From contig JAZRLO010000045.1 of assembly GCA_045646845.1 (NCBI GenBank), positions 13,959 to 77,958 on the forward strand: 64,000 bases of DNA. Reading direction: 5' to 3'. The notes beneath the pieces were generated by a model that did no database searches, had not been told where the DNA came from, and worked only from the letters and a program-made list of their open reading frames with translations. The position numbers were made by a program, and so were the translations under genes. Positions 1-8,651 of this stretch are shown piece after piece (position 1 is the stretch's first letter; each line of letters opens with the position of its first letter). This DNA comes from HGM04593 sp045646845 (lineage in GTDB: Bacteria; Bacteroidota; Bacteroidia; Bacteroidales; Bacteroidaceae).

Positions 1-28
1 TCCTACACGGAACATAAGGTAAAACAAT

Positions 29-70
29 AAAAAACTGCACCATAGACAGCTGTCTATGGTGCAGTTTTTT
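29..70. terminator. Perfect bidirectional terminator palindrome
   Basis: Two 21-base arms (29-49 and 50-70) are exact reverse complements, with an A-run at one end and a T-run at the other. It lies 11 bases past the stop of the minus-strand aminotransferase and could end transcripts arriving from either side. Confidence 0.9.
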
Positions 71-81
71 ATATATGTCAT

Positions 82-1284
82 TTACAGATTCACTCTACCG
101 GGATACTGTTCAAGAGCCTTGCCGAGCAGGAATATGGCGCGCTTCAAATCGGCTTTGTCAATGGCGTATGCTATACGCACTTCGTTCTTTCCAAAGCCCT
201 CCTCGCTGTAGAATCCCGATGCGGGAGCCATCATGATTGTCTCGCCCTCGTACTCGAAATCGGTCAAACACCATTCGCAGAACTTGTCACTGTCATCAAT
301 GGGCAAGCGTGCAACAGTGTAAAAAGCACCCATAGGAATAGGGGAATAAACACCGGGCAATTTGTTCAATTCATCAACAAGGCAGTTCCTGCGTTCTATG
401 TACTGCTCATATGTGTTTATGGCGTATGAGCGTGGAGCATCAATGGAAGCCTCTGCCACAACCTGGCCAAGGAGTGGGGGACTAAGACGCGCCTGGCAGA
501 ACTTCATGACAGCCTGACGTACAGCCTTGTTCTTTGTTATCAATGCACCTATTCTTATACCGCATTCGGAATAACGCTTTGAAACTGAATCTATAAGGAC
601 TACATTCTCTTCAATTCCCTCGAGGTGACATGCCGAGATATAAGGTGAACCAGTATAGATGAATTCACGATAGACCTCATCGGAGAAGAGGTATAGATTA
701 TGCTTCTTTACAAGATCGCGTATGCGGTTCATCTCGTTGCGTGTGTAGAGATAGCCCGTAGGGTTGTTGGGGTTACATATAAGAATACCGCGTGTACGCT
801 CGTTTATAAGCTCCTCGAAACGTTCCATAGGTGGCAACGCGAACGACTCGTCGATGGTTGAGCGTATGGGACGGATTACTGCGCCGGCCGATATTGCGAA
901 TGCCATATAGTTGGCATATGCAGGTTCGGGAACAATAATCTCGTCACCGGGGTTCAAACAGGTGAGGAATGCGAATAGCACAGCCTCGGAACCGCCGGAT
1001 GTCACTATAATGTCATCGGCCTTGAGCTTTATCTGATACTGGTCGTAGTATCCCACGAGTTTTTCACGGAGTGACAGAAAACCGTCACTGGGACTGTATT
1101 CAAGAATCTTCTGGTCAAACTTTTTTATTGCATCAAGCGCGACATCGGGAGAATTGAGGTCGGGCTGACCGATATTTAGATGATATACCTTGACACCGCG
1201 TTCCTTTGCAGCATTGGCGAAAGGTGCCAATTTGCGGATTGGTGACGAAGGCATAAGAACGGCTCTTTCTGATAATTCGGGCAT
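82..1284 (-). CDS. PLP-dependent class I/II aminotransferase
   Basis: A 400-aa cytosolic fold-type I aminotransferase of the aspartate aminotransferase superfamily. The N-terminus has the family signature LNIGQPDL, the centre has NPNNPTGYLY (cofactor/substrate loop), and SVSKRYSECGIRIG contains the PLP-binding lysine. The length is normal for the family. The start at 1284 follows a good -7 box (1310-1317), so the gene is probably monocistronic, and it ends at a perfect terminator. The amino acid substrate cannot be decided from sequence; aspartate/aromatic-type activity is a family-based guess. Confidence 0.9.
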   Translation of the reverse strand: MPELSERAVLMPSSPIRKLAPFANAAKERGVKVYHLNIGQPDLNSPDVALDAIKKFDQKILEYSPSDGFLSLREKLVGYYDQYQIKLKADDIIVTSGGSEAVLFAFLTCLNPGDEIIVPEPAYANYMAFAISAGAVIRPIRSTIDESFALPPMERFEELINERTRGILICNPNNPTGYLYTRNEMNRIRDLVKKHNLYLFSDEVYREFIYTGSPYISACHLEGIEENVVLIDSVSKRYSECGIRIGALITKNKAVRQAVMKFCQARLSPPLLGQVVAEASIDAPRSYAINTYEQYIERRNCLVDELNKLPGVYSPIPMGAFYTVARLPIDDSDKFCEWCLTDFEYEGETIMMAPASGFYSEEGFGKNEVRIAYAIDKADLKRAIFLLGKALEQYPGRVNL

Positions 1285-1309
1285 ATTTATTCAATTTTTC
1301 AAAACTCCG

Positions 1310-1317
1310 CAAATTTA
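1310..1317 (-). promoter_or_regulatory. -7 box TAAATTTG for the aminotransferase
   Basis: On the minus strand this reads TAAATTTG, matching the Bacteroidota primary sigma -7 consensus TAnnTTTG. It is 26 bases upstream of the start codon at 1284. Confidence 0.6.
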
Positions 1318-1412
1318 TAAAAAATAATGGATAATAAGGAATATCTATTACTATATATAAATAAGGAGAATTATATTATTTATTACTGATGCGTTAAAAT
1401 TTAAACAAATTT

Positions 1413-1614
1413 GGTGATAATATAGAACTTGATTCAAATTTAGGAAACTCGGCGTTGCTGTCATATCAACCATACCTTAATGAGAAAATCATAAGATGTT
1501 CTCGATGAGCGGTAGCGAACTACCGAACGTGAGATATCTCAACTTTCAATTAGAGATCCCTCGTCGCTTCGCTCTGTCGGGATAACATTATTGGGTCAAC
1601 TGATATATTATTAC
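1413..1614. repeat. Eroded copy of a MITE-like inverted-repeat element
   Basis: The left end (about 1413-1434) resembles the terminal repeat GGCAATAATATAGCAGTTGA of the copy at 60498-60918, and 1593-1614 matches the opposite terminal repeat (GGGTCAACTG-ATATTATTAC). The interior shares the blocks ACCATACCTTAATGA and GTTCTCGATGAGC with that copy. A third terminal-repeat match lies at 1894-1916 in the same orientation as 1593-1614, so the original element may have been longer. No open reading frame is visible inside. Confidence 0.6.
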
Positions 1615-1924
1615 AAAAAAAATAGTTTTTCGGAAAAATTCTCAAATCCGCGAGAATTCCAAATTTCTGTCCAGTTATCAAGGTGGTGTGCAAATTTCAA
1701 AATCGTATTAAACATAATATTCATTATCATTCAAAAGGGTATATATTAATCAAGAGGGGTTATAAACGGGAATTTAAGGTAAAGACAGATAATGAAAAGA
1801 ATGACACCAATGAATATCCATCGATGTCATTCAAGTATGTGTTCAATTAGAAAAACCATCTTCCTCTACTATAAGGTCAGATCTTGAAAATGTGGGTCAA
1901 CATCTATATTATTACCAAAATTTA
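1615..1924. other. Non-coding AT-rich gap
   Basis: No convincing gene is seen. It holds one hairpin (GAATGACA at 1799-1806 pairing with TGTCATTC at 1825-1832) and an isolated element terminal-repeat match at 1894-1916. The Sel1-repeat gene remnant begins at 1925. Confidence 0.5.
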
Positions 1925-2113
1925 TCAATATTCTTCAAGTTCGTTAAGTCTTTCTGTAGCCTCTTCATTTCCTTGCAGACTTGCCTTCATGTACCAGGTC
2001 ATTGCATCGTAAATATTCATCATAACACCACGACCTTCCTCATAACACTTTGCAAGTGAGACCTGTGCATTTACATCTCCATTCTCGGCTGCCTTTTTAA
2101 GCCATTTGATTCC
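1925..2113 (-). pseudogene. Out-of-frame C-terminal tail of the Sel1-repeat gene
   Basis: Read on the minus strand this stretch encodes GIKWLKKAAENGDVNAQ, then LAKCYEEGRGV, then a tail ending NELEEY and a TGA at 1925-1927. This is the expected end of a Sel1-repeat protein, but in a different frame from the upstream ORF. Comparison with the other repeats suggests about 10-12 codons were also lost at the join (near 2110-2116). It is therefore the detached end of the gene at 2071-3669. Confidence 0.75.
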
Positions 2114-3669
2114 AAGCGTTCACCTATTGTGTACATACAGTCTGCATTTCCTGCAGCTGCACCTTTTTGCAACCACTCAAATGCTTCATCCACATTCTCT
2201 TCAACCTCAATGTAATGTAAAAACAGTACATAGAAAGATGCGTCAAATCCGTTCTCTGCCGATTTTTTGAACCATTTCACAGCCTCTTCGTAGTTCTTCT
2301 CAACAAGGACTCCTTTCTGGTATCGAACTGCAACGATAAATTCGGCCTTGGCACTCCCCTGTTCTGCGGCTTTAATGTACCAATCCATTGCCAAAGAGTC
2401 GCAATGTTCTTCTCCTTCACTTTTTTCGTATATGGTACCTATATCAATCATTGCATCGCTATTCCCTTGCGCTGCAGCCATCGTCAACCATTTCAGTGCT
2501 TCTTTATTATCTGCCTCAACGCCATTACCTTCGGCGTACATATCACCCAATTTGACTTGAGCTGTTACATCTCCACCTTCAGCGGCTTTTATATAACATT
2601 CAACAGCTTTTTTTGGGTCTGCTTCGGCATACTCACCGAATTCATACATTATACCAAGATGATATGCAGCCTGTATGTCGCCAAGTTCCGATGCTGCCGA
2701 GAGCAGCTCGAACGCTTTTTTGTTGTCGGCCGGGATTTCATTATCTCTCAGAAGCAGCAATGCAAGCTCTCTCATGGCTTCTGCATTGCCCTGCTCGGCA
2801 GCTGCAGTAAACCATTTCATGGCTTCTTGCAGGTCAGTCTCAACATCCTCATGATATACAATCAACAATCCTAAACGGTACTGAGCATCTTTGAGACCGT
2901 TTTCTGCGGCAGTTCTGTAGAGTTCAACAGCCTTTGTTATGTCCGTGTCAACAAATATCCCCCATTCATACATCGCCCCAAGATAGTATATTGATTCCAT
3001 ATCCTGCTGCTCAGCTGCGTGCGAGTACATTTCAAATGCCTTTTTGTAATCTTGAGGTACCTTGTCACCAACTATATATTTCCTACCTAATTCTCTTTGG
3101 GCTTCAGGACTTCCTTTCTCTGCAGCCGCTGTATATAGTTGGATTGCCTTTTCAATATCATTTTCATAATACTCATAATTGCAACCAAGCATAAACATGG
3201 CATTGGCATCGCCCATTTCCGCAGCCTTTTCAAAATAACCGTTTGACTTTTCTGCATCAATATCAATATAGATAAATCCCAATAACGCATATGCATCATT
3301 AGCCCCTGACTCGGCTGCCTTATTACACCATTCTATTGCTTTGCTTTTATCTGCCTCTACACCTGTGCCCAAAAAATATGAGCTGGCAACATTCAGCTGA
3401 GCATTTGGATATCCCCTCTCGGCAGACAACAGGAAATACTCAAAAGCCTTTTTCTCATCCTTTTCAACCCCCAATCCTTCGGCATACATTTTTCCCAGGC
3501 AGTTGAGGGCAACGCTGTCACCCTCTTCGGAACTCTTTGTATATAACTTAAAAGCTTTCTTGTAATCCCCTTTTTCAAAAGCCGACTCGGCTTTCTCGAA
3601 TGTACTCTGTGCCATGATTGCACCGGCAAACACAAAGCATGACAATAATGTTAAAAGTAATCTTTTCAT
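2071..3669 (-). CDS. Secreted Sel1-like (TPR-type) repeat protein, C-terminally frameshifted
   Basis: A 532-aa protein with an N-terminal signal peptide (MKRLLLTLLSCFVFAGAIMA) followed by about 13 Sel1-like repeats of ~36 residues, each with an A-LG-Y-G-GV pattern (for example CLGKMYAEGLGVEKDEKKA). Sel1 repeats form alpha-solenoids that mediate protein contacts. The last intact residues are MYTIGER; after that the ORF reads an unrelated tail and stops, while the true repeat continues in another frame down to 1925. The protein is probably still made but lacks about 55 native C-terminal residues. It diverges from dus across a 136-bp spacer. Its partner is unknown. Confidence 0.8.
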   Translation of the reverse strand: MKRLLLTLLSCFVFAGAIMAQSTFEKAESAFEKGDYKKAFKLYTKSSEEGDSVALNCLGKMYAEGLGVEKDEKKAFEYFLLSAERGYPNAQLNVASSYFLGTGVEADKSKAIEWCNKAAESGANDAYALLGFIYIDIDAEKSNGYFEKAAEMGDANAMFMLGCNYEYYENDIEKAIQLYTAAAEKGSPEAQRELGRKYIVGDKVPQDYKKAFEMYSHAAEQQDMESIYYLGAMYEWGIFVDTDITKAVELYRTAAENGLKDAQYRLGLLIVYHEDVETDLQEAMKWFTAAAEQGNAEAMRELALLLLRDNEIPADNKKAFELLSAASELGDIQAAYHLGIMYEFGEYAEADPKKAVECYIKAAEGGDVTAQVKLGDMYAEGNGVEADNKEALKWLTMAAAQGNSDAMIDIGTIYEKSEGEEHCDSLAMDWYIKAAEQGSAKAEFIVAVRYQKGVLVEKNYEEAVKWFKKSAENGFDASFYVLFLHYIEVEENVDEAFEWLQKGAAAGNADCMYTIGERLESNGLKRQPRMEM

Positions 3670-3765
3670 ATCTGTAATTATTTATTAATTTATCAAAATG
3701 AGTTTTAAACGACGGCAAACCTATCATTCGGTTGCCACGATTAATACAAATTTAACAAATATAAT

Positions 3766-3773
3766 TATATTTG
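3766..3773 (+). promoter_or_regulatory. -7 box TATATTTG for dus
   Basis: It matches TAnnTTTG and lies 32 bases before the chosen dus start at 3806. It also lies inside the longer reading frame that begins at 3698, which argues against that upstream start. Confidence 0.5.
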
Positions 3774-3805
3774 TAATATTATACGGATTTTATTTCTGCC
3801 CTACT

Positions 3806-4735
3806 ATGAAAATATACTCAGCACCACTCCAGGGATTTACCGAAGCTGTGTGGCGTAACATCCACAGTGCGGTTTTCGGCGGTATGGACGGTTATTATAC
3901 ACCGTTCCTGCGCTATGAACACAGCGAGATACGCAGCAAGGACATACGTGACATTGAGCGCAAGAACAACACAGTACCAAACCTTGTACCGCAGATTATT
4001 GCAGCCACGCCTGACGAGATGCGTCCCCTGATGGAGTTTATAGCCAAAGAGGGCTATGCTCGCGTTGACATAAACATGGGCTGTTCGTTCCCGCTGCAGA
4101 TGCGCAAGAAACATGGGGCAGGGCTGCTCCCCCACCCCGATATGGTTGCCGAACTGATGAAGGCAACGGCTGAATATCCCGATGTCGAATTTTCCGTAAA
4201 GATGCGCTTGGGTTGTGAGAGCAAGGAGGAGTGGCGCACACTAATGCCCGTGCTAAACGATACTCCGTTGACACATATTACCATGCACCCGCGCCTGGGA
4301 ACCGAGCAGTACAAGAAGCCGGTTGATATCGATGCGTTTGCCGAATTCTATGCAGCCTGCAAGCACCCTGTTATATACAATGGTGACCTGCTGACATTGC
4401 ATGACATCAGGCGCATTGAGACAGAATTCCCGGGACTCAAAGGCATCATGCTCGGCCGCGGTCTGCTCGCGAACCCGGCATTAGGCATCGAATACTGCGA
4501 AAGCCGCGAACTTACCGAAGCGGAAGTATGGCGCCTTGTGCGGCAGATGCACGACGAAAAGTTCCGCCAACTCACCCCTCGCCTGCAGGGCAACACCCAG
4601 TTCCTCACCAAGATGAAACCCTATTGGGAGTACCTGCTCCCTACCATGCTAAAGCGAGACAAAAAAGCAATTCTAAAAGCAACAACAATAGAAAAATACA
4701 TGAACGCTGTAAACGAAGGGCTGGCAAACTATTGA
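3806..4735 (+). CDS. dus: tRNA-dihydrouridine synthase
   Basis: A 309-aa FMN-dependent TIM-barrel enzyme that reduces uridines to dihydrouridine in tRNA D-loops. It begins IYSAPLQGFTEAVWR (the family's substrate/FMN entry motif) and has INMGCSFPLQ with the probable catalytic Cys at residue 93, then KMRLG and GIMLGRGLLANPA (phosphate-binding end of the barrel). The start at 3806 is chosen because the family begins here and the promoter lies just upstream. The segment 4392 to about 4650 is nearly identical to the truncated copy at 8305-8651, whereas the last ~90 bases differ strongly, suggesting a recombined 3' end. Which uridines are modified cannot be told. Confidence 0.9.
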   Translation: MKIYSAPLQGFTEAVWRNIHSAVFGGMDGYYTPFLRYEHSEIRSKDIRDIERKNNTVPNLVPQIIAATPDEMRPLMEFIAKEGYARVDINMGCSFPLQMRKKHGAGLLPHPDMVAELMKATAEYPDVEFSVKMRLGCESKEEWRTLMPVLNDTPLTHITMHPRLGTEQYKKPVDIDAFAEFYAACKHPVIYNGDLLTLHDIRRIETEFPGLKGIMLGRGLLANPALGIEYCESRELTEAEVWRLVRQMHDEKFRQLTPRLQGNTQFLTKMKPYWEYLLPTMLKRDKKAILKATTIEKYMNAVNEGLANY

Positions 4736-4819
4736 TTTCAGTGCCCAATTTAAATAGAGAGCCTTTTCTTTTTTATGCAATATCCCATTGGGAGTGTTGT
4801 CCGTTTTAAAAATATTTTC

Positions 4820-4827
4820 TAAATTTG
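4820..4827 (+). promoter_or_regulatory. -7 box TAAATTTG upstream of the lipoprotein operon
   Basis: It matches TAnnTTTG. Transcription from here would place the long palindrome 4866-5092 in a leader of about 300 bases ahead of the lipoprotein gene at 5140. Confidence 0.45.
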
Positions 4828-4865
4828 CTTTGTCGGGTGTTTATTCCCCGGCAGACATATTTTAC

Positions 4866-5092
4866 GAAAGTGTTTTTCGATTAAGCCTTAAGTAGGAAAT
4901 GTGGAAGTTTTCAACAACAGAAGGGCAACGGACAGCACTCTCTTCTTGTTTAGTTATGGTATATATGCCCTCTTTCAGTGTGGGCATACTGTACATACTA
5001 TTCAAGTGTGGGGTATTGCATCGTTTATTTCTGTTAAGGTCTTTCCACAACCTCCTACTTAATGAACGAAAAAGGCTCCACACTTTTCTTTA
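4866..5092 (+). repeat. Long imperfect palindrome (MITE or structured leader RNA)
   Basis: The left arm (about 4868-4914) and right arm (about 5037-5090) are imperfect reverse complements sharing the blocks GAAAGTG, TTTTTCG, TTAAGTAGGA and TGTGGAA in the same order. A further hairpin sits near the tip (TATGCCC and GGGCATA, about 4964-4987). The whole stretch could fold into one long stem. A 73-aa minus-strand reading frame lies inside but has no recognisable family. It may be a miniature inverted-repeat element or a regulatory leader of the operon starting at 5140. Confidence 0.55.
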
Positions 5093-5139
5093 TATCAATA
5101 GCCCACATATGGGGTCTGTGGGCACAAACACTATTTGCT

Positions 5140-5664
5140 ATGAAAAAAGGATTTTTTGGAGTAGTTCTCCTCGCCATGGCTTTGACAAGTTGCTCAAGCA
5201 GGCAGTTTTACGTTACTGAACTCATTGACTATATGGAGTCTTCGGCGCGTATCCTTGAGGCTGAACACACATTGTTGTCAACCCCACTGATTGCCGACGT
5301 TGAGGTATCGGATAAAAAGATAACCTATACCGAGAAGGAGATGTTTGCTAACCTTGAAGTTAACAACAAACGTATTGACGATATGCCAGAGCTTAAGAAA
5401 ATTGCACTCTCACGTGCAGCACAGGCACACAATGCCGATATTCTTGTTGGTACCACAATAGACGTGGTGACAAAGGACGACCGACTTGAAATCACCATAA
5501 CCGGCTACCCTGCACGTTATGTAAAATTCCGTAACGTAAACGAGCAGGACATCAAGGTGATGGAGAAACTCCATTTGGTACGTGGTGGCAAAAGCAATGC
5601 AATTGACGAAATAATTGCTTCGCCCGAAAAGAAACTTAATGTCACAACCACAAAAGTGGAATAA
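5140..5664 (+). CDS. Conserved lipoprotein of unknown function
   Basis: A 174-aa protein starting MKKGFFGVVLLAMALTSC, a type II signal peptide with lipobox LTSC, so it should be membrane-anchored in the envelope. An in-frame ATG at 5062 gives a longer product, but the residues before the lipobox at 5140 do not look like a mature N-terminus. The mature part (YVTELIDYMESSARILEAEH and the later ILVGTTIDVVTKDDRLEITI) is mixed alpha/beta with no motif I recognise. It is the first gene of a three-gene envelope operon; the barrel protein starts 26 bases after its stop. Confidence 0.75.
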   Translation: MKKGFFGVVLLAMALTSCSSRQFYVTELIDYMESSARILEAEHTLLSTPLIADVEVSDKKITYTEKEMFANLEVNNKRIDDMPELKKIALSRAAQAHNADILVGTTIDVVTKDDRLEITITGYPARYVKFRNVNEQDIKVMEKLHLVRGGKSNAIDEIIASPEKKLNVTTTKVE

Positions 5665-5690
5665 TCTCCAATCCATAAATTCCCTATCTT

Positions 5691-6398
5691 ATGAAACGGA
5701 TTTTAATTTTGGCACTCTTCTTTGCTGTATTGCTTCCTGGTGGCGATATATTTGCACAGAATAAGGTGCAGGGAGGTATGGTGGTGAGGAAACTTACCTA
5801 CCACAAAAAGGAGAAGAAACCTAAAAAGAAGATAGAACCGGTGAAACCCGGTTTTCAGCACTCGGTCACTTTAATGGGCGGTACAGATTTCGATTGCTTC
5901 CGTGGTGAAATTGACTATATTTACGGTTATCGTTTCAATAACCGCTTTTTTGCCGGAGCCGGTATTGGATTGAACTATGACGATGACGGTGATTGGGATG
6001 ATTATGATGTACGTACAACTGACTTTGATGATTATGAACTGCGCAATATGTATTCCATACCGCTTTATGCCCATGCCCGAGCATATCTGGGCAAGAAACG
6101 TTGTCTGCCATTCTTTGCCTTTTCGGCCGGTGCGAAATTTGGATTACCTGCAATGACAATAATGTTGAACGATAGTGATAATTGCACTTTGTATTCCGAG
6201 ACCATTGAGTTTGTCACATATCTCTTTGAACCGGCATTTGGTCTTGATGTGCGCCTTACATCGCGCGCAAGCATTAACCTGCAGCTTGGTGCAACCATTT
6301 ACGGGGTACCACGATTGAGGTTTTCCGATTCCACCCACGCGCAGATATACCAGAAAACCACGTGTGATTTTGCCATTAAATTAGGTTGTACTTTCTAA
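5691..6398 (+). CDS. Outer-membrane beta-barrel-like protein
   Basis: A 235-aa protein with a signal peptide (MKRILILALFFAVLLPGGDIFAQ) and a lysine-rich stretch after it (KKEKKPKKKIEP). The rest is alternating polar/aromatic strands such as RFFAGAGIGLNYDDD and SINLQLGATIYG, and it ends in phenylalanine (KLGCTF), as expected for an outer-membrane barrel inserted by BAM. It lies between the lipoprotein and the LRR protein, 10 bases from the latter, so the three are probably co-transcribed. No specific ligand can be inferred. Confidence 0.75.
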   Translation: MKRILILALFFAVLLPGGDIFAQNKVQGGMVVRKLTYHKKEKKPKKKIEPVKPGFQHSVTLMGGTDFDCFRGEIDYIYGYRFNNRFFAGAGIGLNYDDDGDWDDYDVRTTDFDDYELRNMYSIPLYAHARAYLGKKRCLPFFAFSAGAKFGLPAMTIMLNDSDNCTLYSETIEFVTYLFEPAFGLDVRLTSRASINLQLGATIYGVPRLRFSDSTHAQIYQKTTCDFAIKLGCTF

Positions 6399-6408
6399 AT
6401 GAGCTGTT

Positions 6409-7911
6409 ATGAAAAAATTTTTGAACATATTTGCAGCCATTGTGGCTTTGGGTATCTTAACCGGCTGTTACGAGGAGATTGACCTTGTAGAGGGTGGCAC
6501 ATACACAGTTATCAACTATACAACCAATGACAACGAGGTTGCCGACATCAGTACAGGCTACTCTGGCATGCACGTAATCAGCAATACATATACCGATGGT
6601 GTTGGCAAGGTGGTTGTCAAGGGTAAGATTACGCATTTCTACCCTTATTTTGAATACTGTGGTAATGTGACAAGCGTGACAATTCCCAAGGGGGTAACAA
6701 GCATTGGAGGTTCAGCGTTCAGTGGTTGCTACGGGCTTACAAAAGTTGTAATCCCTAACAGCGTAACAAGCATTGGAAATTATGCGTTCAATGGCTGTAC
6801 ATCGTTAAAGGAATTACGCATTGAGGATGGAAAAGGTACATTGTCTTTAGAGTATAATACATACGGTGAAGGCCTGTTCTATGATTGCCCTTTGGAAACT
6901 TTGTATTTAGGTCGTAATTTATCTTATAATACAGATTATTCTTCTGGTTTTTCTCCGTTCTATAATATAAAGACATTGGCAAGTGTAACCATCGGCAATA
7001 GCGTAACAACAATTGGAGAGTATGCTTTCTCTGATTGTGATAATATTAAAAGTATCGCAATTCCCGAAGGCGTAACAGAAATAGAAAGTCGCGCGTTCGA
7101 AGATTGTGACAGGCTTGCGAGTGTAACGCTTCCAAAAACTCTTGTTACTATAGGTTCAGAGGCTTTCTGCAGTTGCGATGCATTGGGCAGCATTGTGATT
7201 CCCGATAAAGTTACAACTATAGATGGGAGAGCTTTCAAGAATTGTATAGCTCTCAAGAGTGTTACTATCGGTAGCAGTGTCACTACTATCGGTACTGATG
7301 CTTTCTATGGATGTAATAACCTGAAGACAGTTATCAATAAATCAAAGTTGCGTTTCACTAAAGGTTCAAGCAGTTATGGCTATGTTGCATATTACGCCGA
7401 CAAGATAACCCAGAACGAGCCTGCAAAAGGCAATTATGTCGATTTGGGATTGTCTAGTGGTGTAAAATGGGCAACCTGCAACCTTGGTGCAGCAACCCCT
7501 GAGGAGTTGGGTGACCTTTACTATTGGGGTGAGACAACAACATCAATGGTCAACAACACGATATACGTGAACGTTGGCGATGATATTTCGGGCAATGCAA
7601 AATATGATGCTGCACGTGCTCAATTGGGCGGTAGTTGGCGTATGCCTACATATATTGAATTTAACGAATTGGTTAGTGAATGTGAATGGTACACAGATAC
7701 ATACAATGGAGAGAGTGTGTTTAAGGTCTATGGCCCCAACGGCAATTACATATTCTTGCCAATATACTATTGTTGGAGCAGCACCTCTTATCAAAGAGAT
7801 GAACCCAATGATGCTGCAATTTGCTTTGGTTATGACTTAGATAAGAATACCGTAGGATTTTATATCTCGTATCGCAACACATTGTTGCCTATACGTCCTG
7901 TAACCAACTAA
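6409..7911 (+). CDS. BspA-like leucine-rich-repeat surface lipoprotein
   Basis: A 500-aa lipoprotein (signal with lipobox LTGC) carrying about eight LRR_5/BspA-type repeats between roughly residues 80 and 310, each reading like VTIPKGVTSIGGSAFSGC. These repeats are typical of bacterial surface adhesins. After the repeats comes a compact domain (about 340-500) with YVDLGLSSGVKWATCNLG, GGSWRMPT and CWSST, which resembles the Fibrobacter paralogous (FISUMP-type) module often attached to such proteins. It is the last gene of the operon and is followed by a strong terminator. Adhesion or matrix binding is a family-level inference. Confidence 0.85.
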   Translation: MKKFLNIFAAIVALGILTGCYEEIDLVEGGTYTVINYTTNDNEVADISTGYSGMHVISNTYTDGVGKVVVKGKITHFYPYFEYCGNVTSVTIPKGVTSIGGSAFSGCYGLTKVVIPNSVTSIGNYAFNGCTSLKELRIEDGKGTLSLEYNTYGEGLFYDCPLETLYLGRNLSYNTDYSSGFSPFYNIKTLASVTIGNSVTTIGEYAFSDCDNIKSIAIPEGVTEIESRAFEDCDRLASVTLPKTLVTIGSEAFCSCDALGSIVIPDKVTTIDGRAFKNCIALKSVTIGSSVTTIGTDAFYGCNNLKTVINKSKLRFTKGSSSYGYVAYYADKITQNEPAKGNYVDLGLSSGVKWATCNLGAATPEELGDLYYWGETTTSMVNNTIYVNVGDDISGNAKYDAARAQLGGSWRMPTYIEFNELVSECEWYTDTYNGESVFKVYGPNGNYIFLPIYYCWSSTSYQRDEPNDAAICFGYDLDKNTVGFYISYRNTLLPIRPVTN

Positions 7912-7928
7912 GAACTATATATAATTGA

Positions 7929-7967
7929 AAATAGCGTTCCAGACCGTTGTGGCCAGGAACGCTATTT
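7929..7967 (+). terminator. Rho-independent terminator after the LRR gene
   Basis: The 12-base arms AAATAGCGTTCC (7929-7940) and GGAACGCTATTT (7956-7967) flank a 15-base loop, 18 bases after the stop codon. Confidence 0.8.
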
Positions 7968-7992
7968 GTCTATGTGTGAATTTATCTGTTTG

Positions 7993-8310
7993 TTACTCTA
8001 TTTCAAACTCAATCTGTGCGGCGAGGTCATACCCCTCCTGATACAATGCAAGCAACTTGTCAATGTCGCGTTCAATGCGGGCTACCTCAACCGGCTTCAC
8101 GGGGCGCAGAACCTCTACCCTGCCTTCGCTCTCCATGGTTTCAACAAGCTCCATCTGGCGGTTATACATTGCATTGCGGCCACGTATGGCATCCTTCACC
8201 TTGGGGTATTTGCGGTAGAAGAAGAACGGCACCTTTGTAACCTTCTGTGGCTTGCGATAACCCTGGTTACGTGTGAGCACTACAAGGTTGTTGTCATATC
8301 CCTGTGACAT
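7993..8310 (-). pseudogene. 3' fragment of the patatin-like gene
   Basis: The encoded 105 residues (from MSQGYDNNLVVLTRN) match the C-terminal third of the patatin at 9571-10425 almost residue for residue, and the two segments (7993-8310 and 9571-9888) have the same length. The catalytic Ser and Asp motifs are absent, so it cannot be an active hydrolase. Homology stops exactly at a TGACAT hexamer (8305-8310) where a dus fragment begins on the other strand. Confidence 0.9.
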
Positions 8311-8651
8311 TGCATGACATCCGGCGCATTGAGACAGAATTCCCGGGACTCAAAGGCATCATGCTCGGCCGCGGTCTGCTCGCGAACCCGGCATTAGGCA
8401 TCGAATACCGCGAAAGCCGCGAACTTACCGAAGCGGAACTCTGCCGCCTTGTGCGGCTGATGCACGACGAAATGTTCCGCCAACTCACCCCTCGCCTGCA
8501 GGGCAACACCCAGTTCCTCACCAAGACGAAACCCTATTGGGAGTACCTGCTCCCTACCCTTCCCAAACGCCTGAGGAAGCCCATCCTCAAAGCGACGACC
8601 ACAGAAAAATATCAGGCTGCTGTAGCAAACGTATTACGCGGAGATTGGTAA
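8305..8651 (+). pseudogene. 3' fragment of dus
   Basis: It encodes the last ~115 residues of a dihydrouridine synthase, from LHDIRRIETEFPGLKGIMLG onward. About 260 bases are nearly identical to 4392-4650 of the intact gene; after CTCCCTACC the two copies diverge sharply (TEKYQAAVANVLRGDW here against IEKYMNAVNEGLANY). The N-terminal two thirds, with the catalytic Cys, are missing. The junction with the patatin fragment happens to create a GTG start at 8304, but a functional product is unlikely. Confidence 0.9.

Noticed and set aside
2348..2874. Plus-strand frames opposite the Sel1 gene
   Set aside because: They overlap each other and the repeat gene and show no start or family features.
4862..5083. 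73-aa minus-strand frame in the long palindrome
   Set aside because: No recognisable family or promoter; the palindromic DNA better explains the conservation of the arms.
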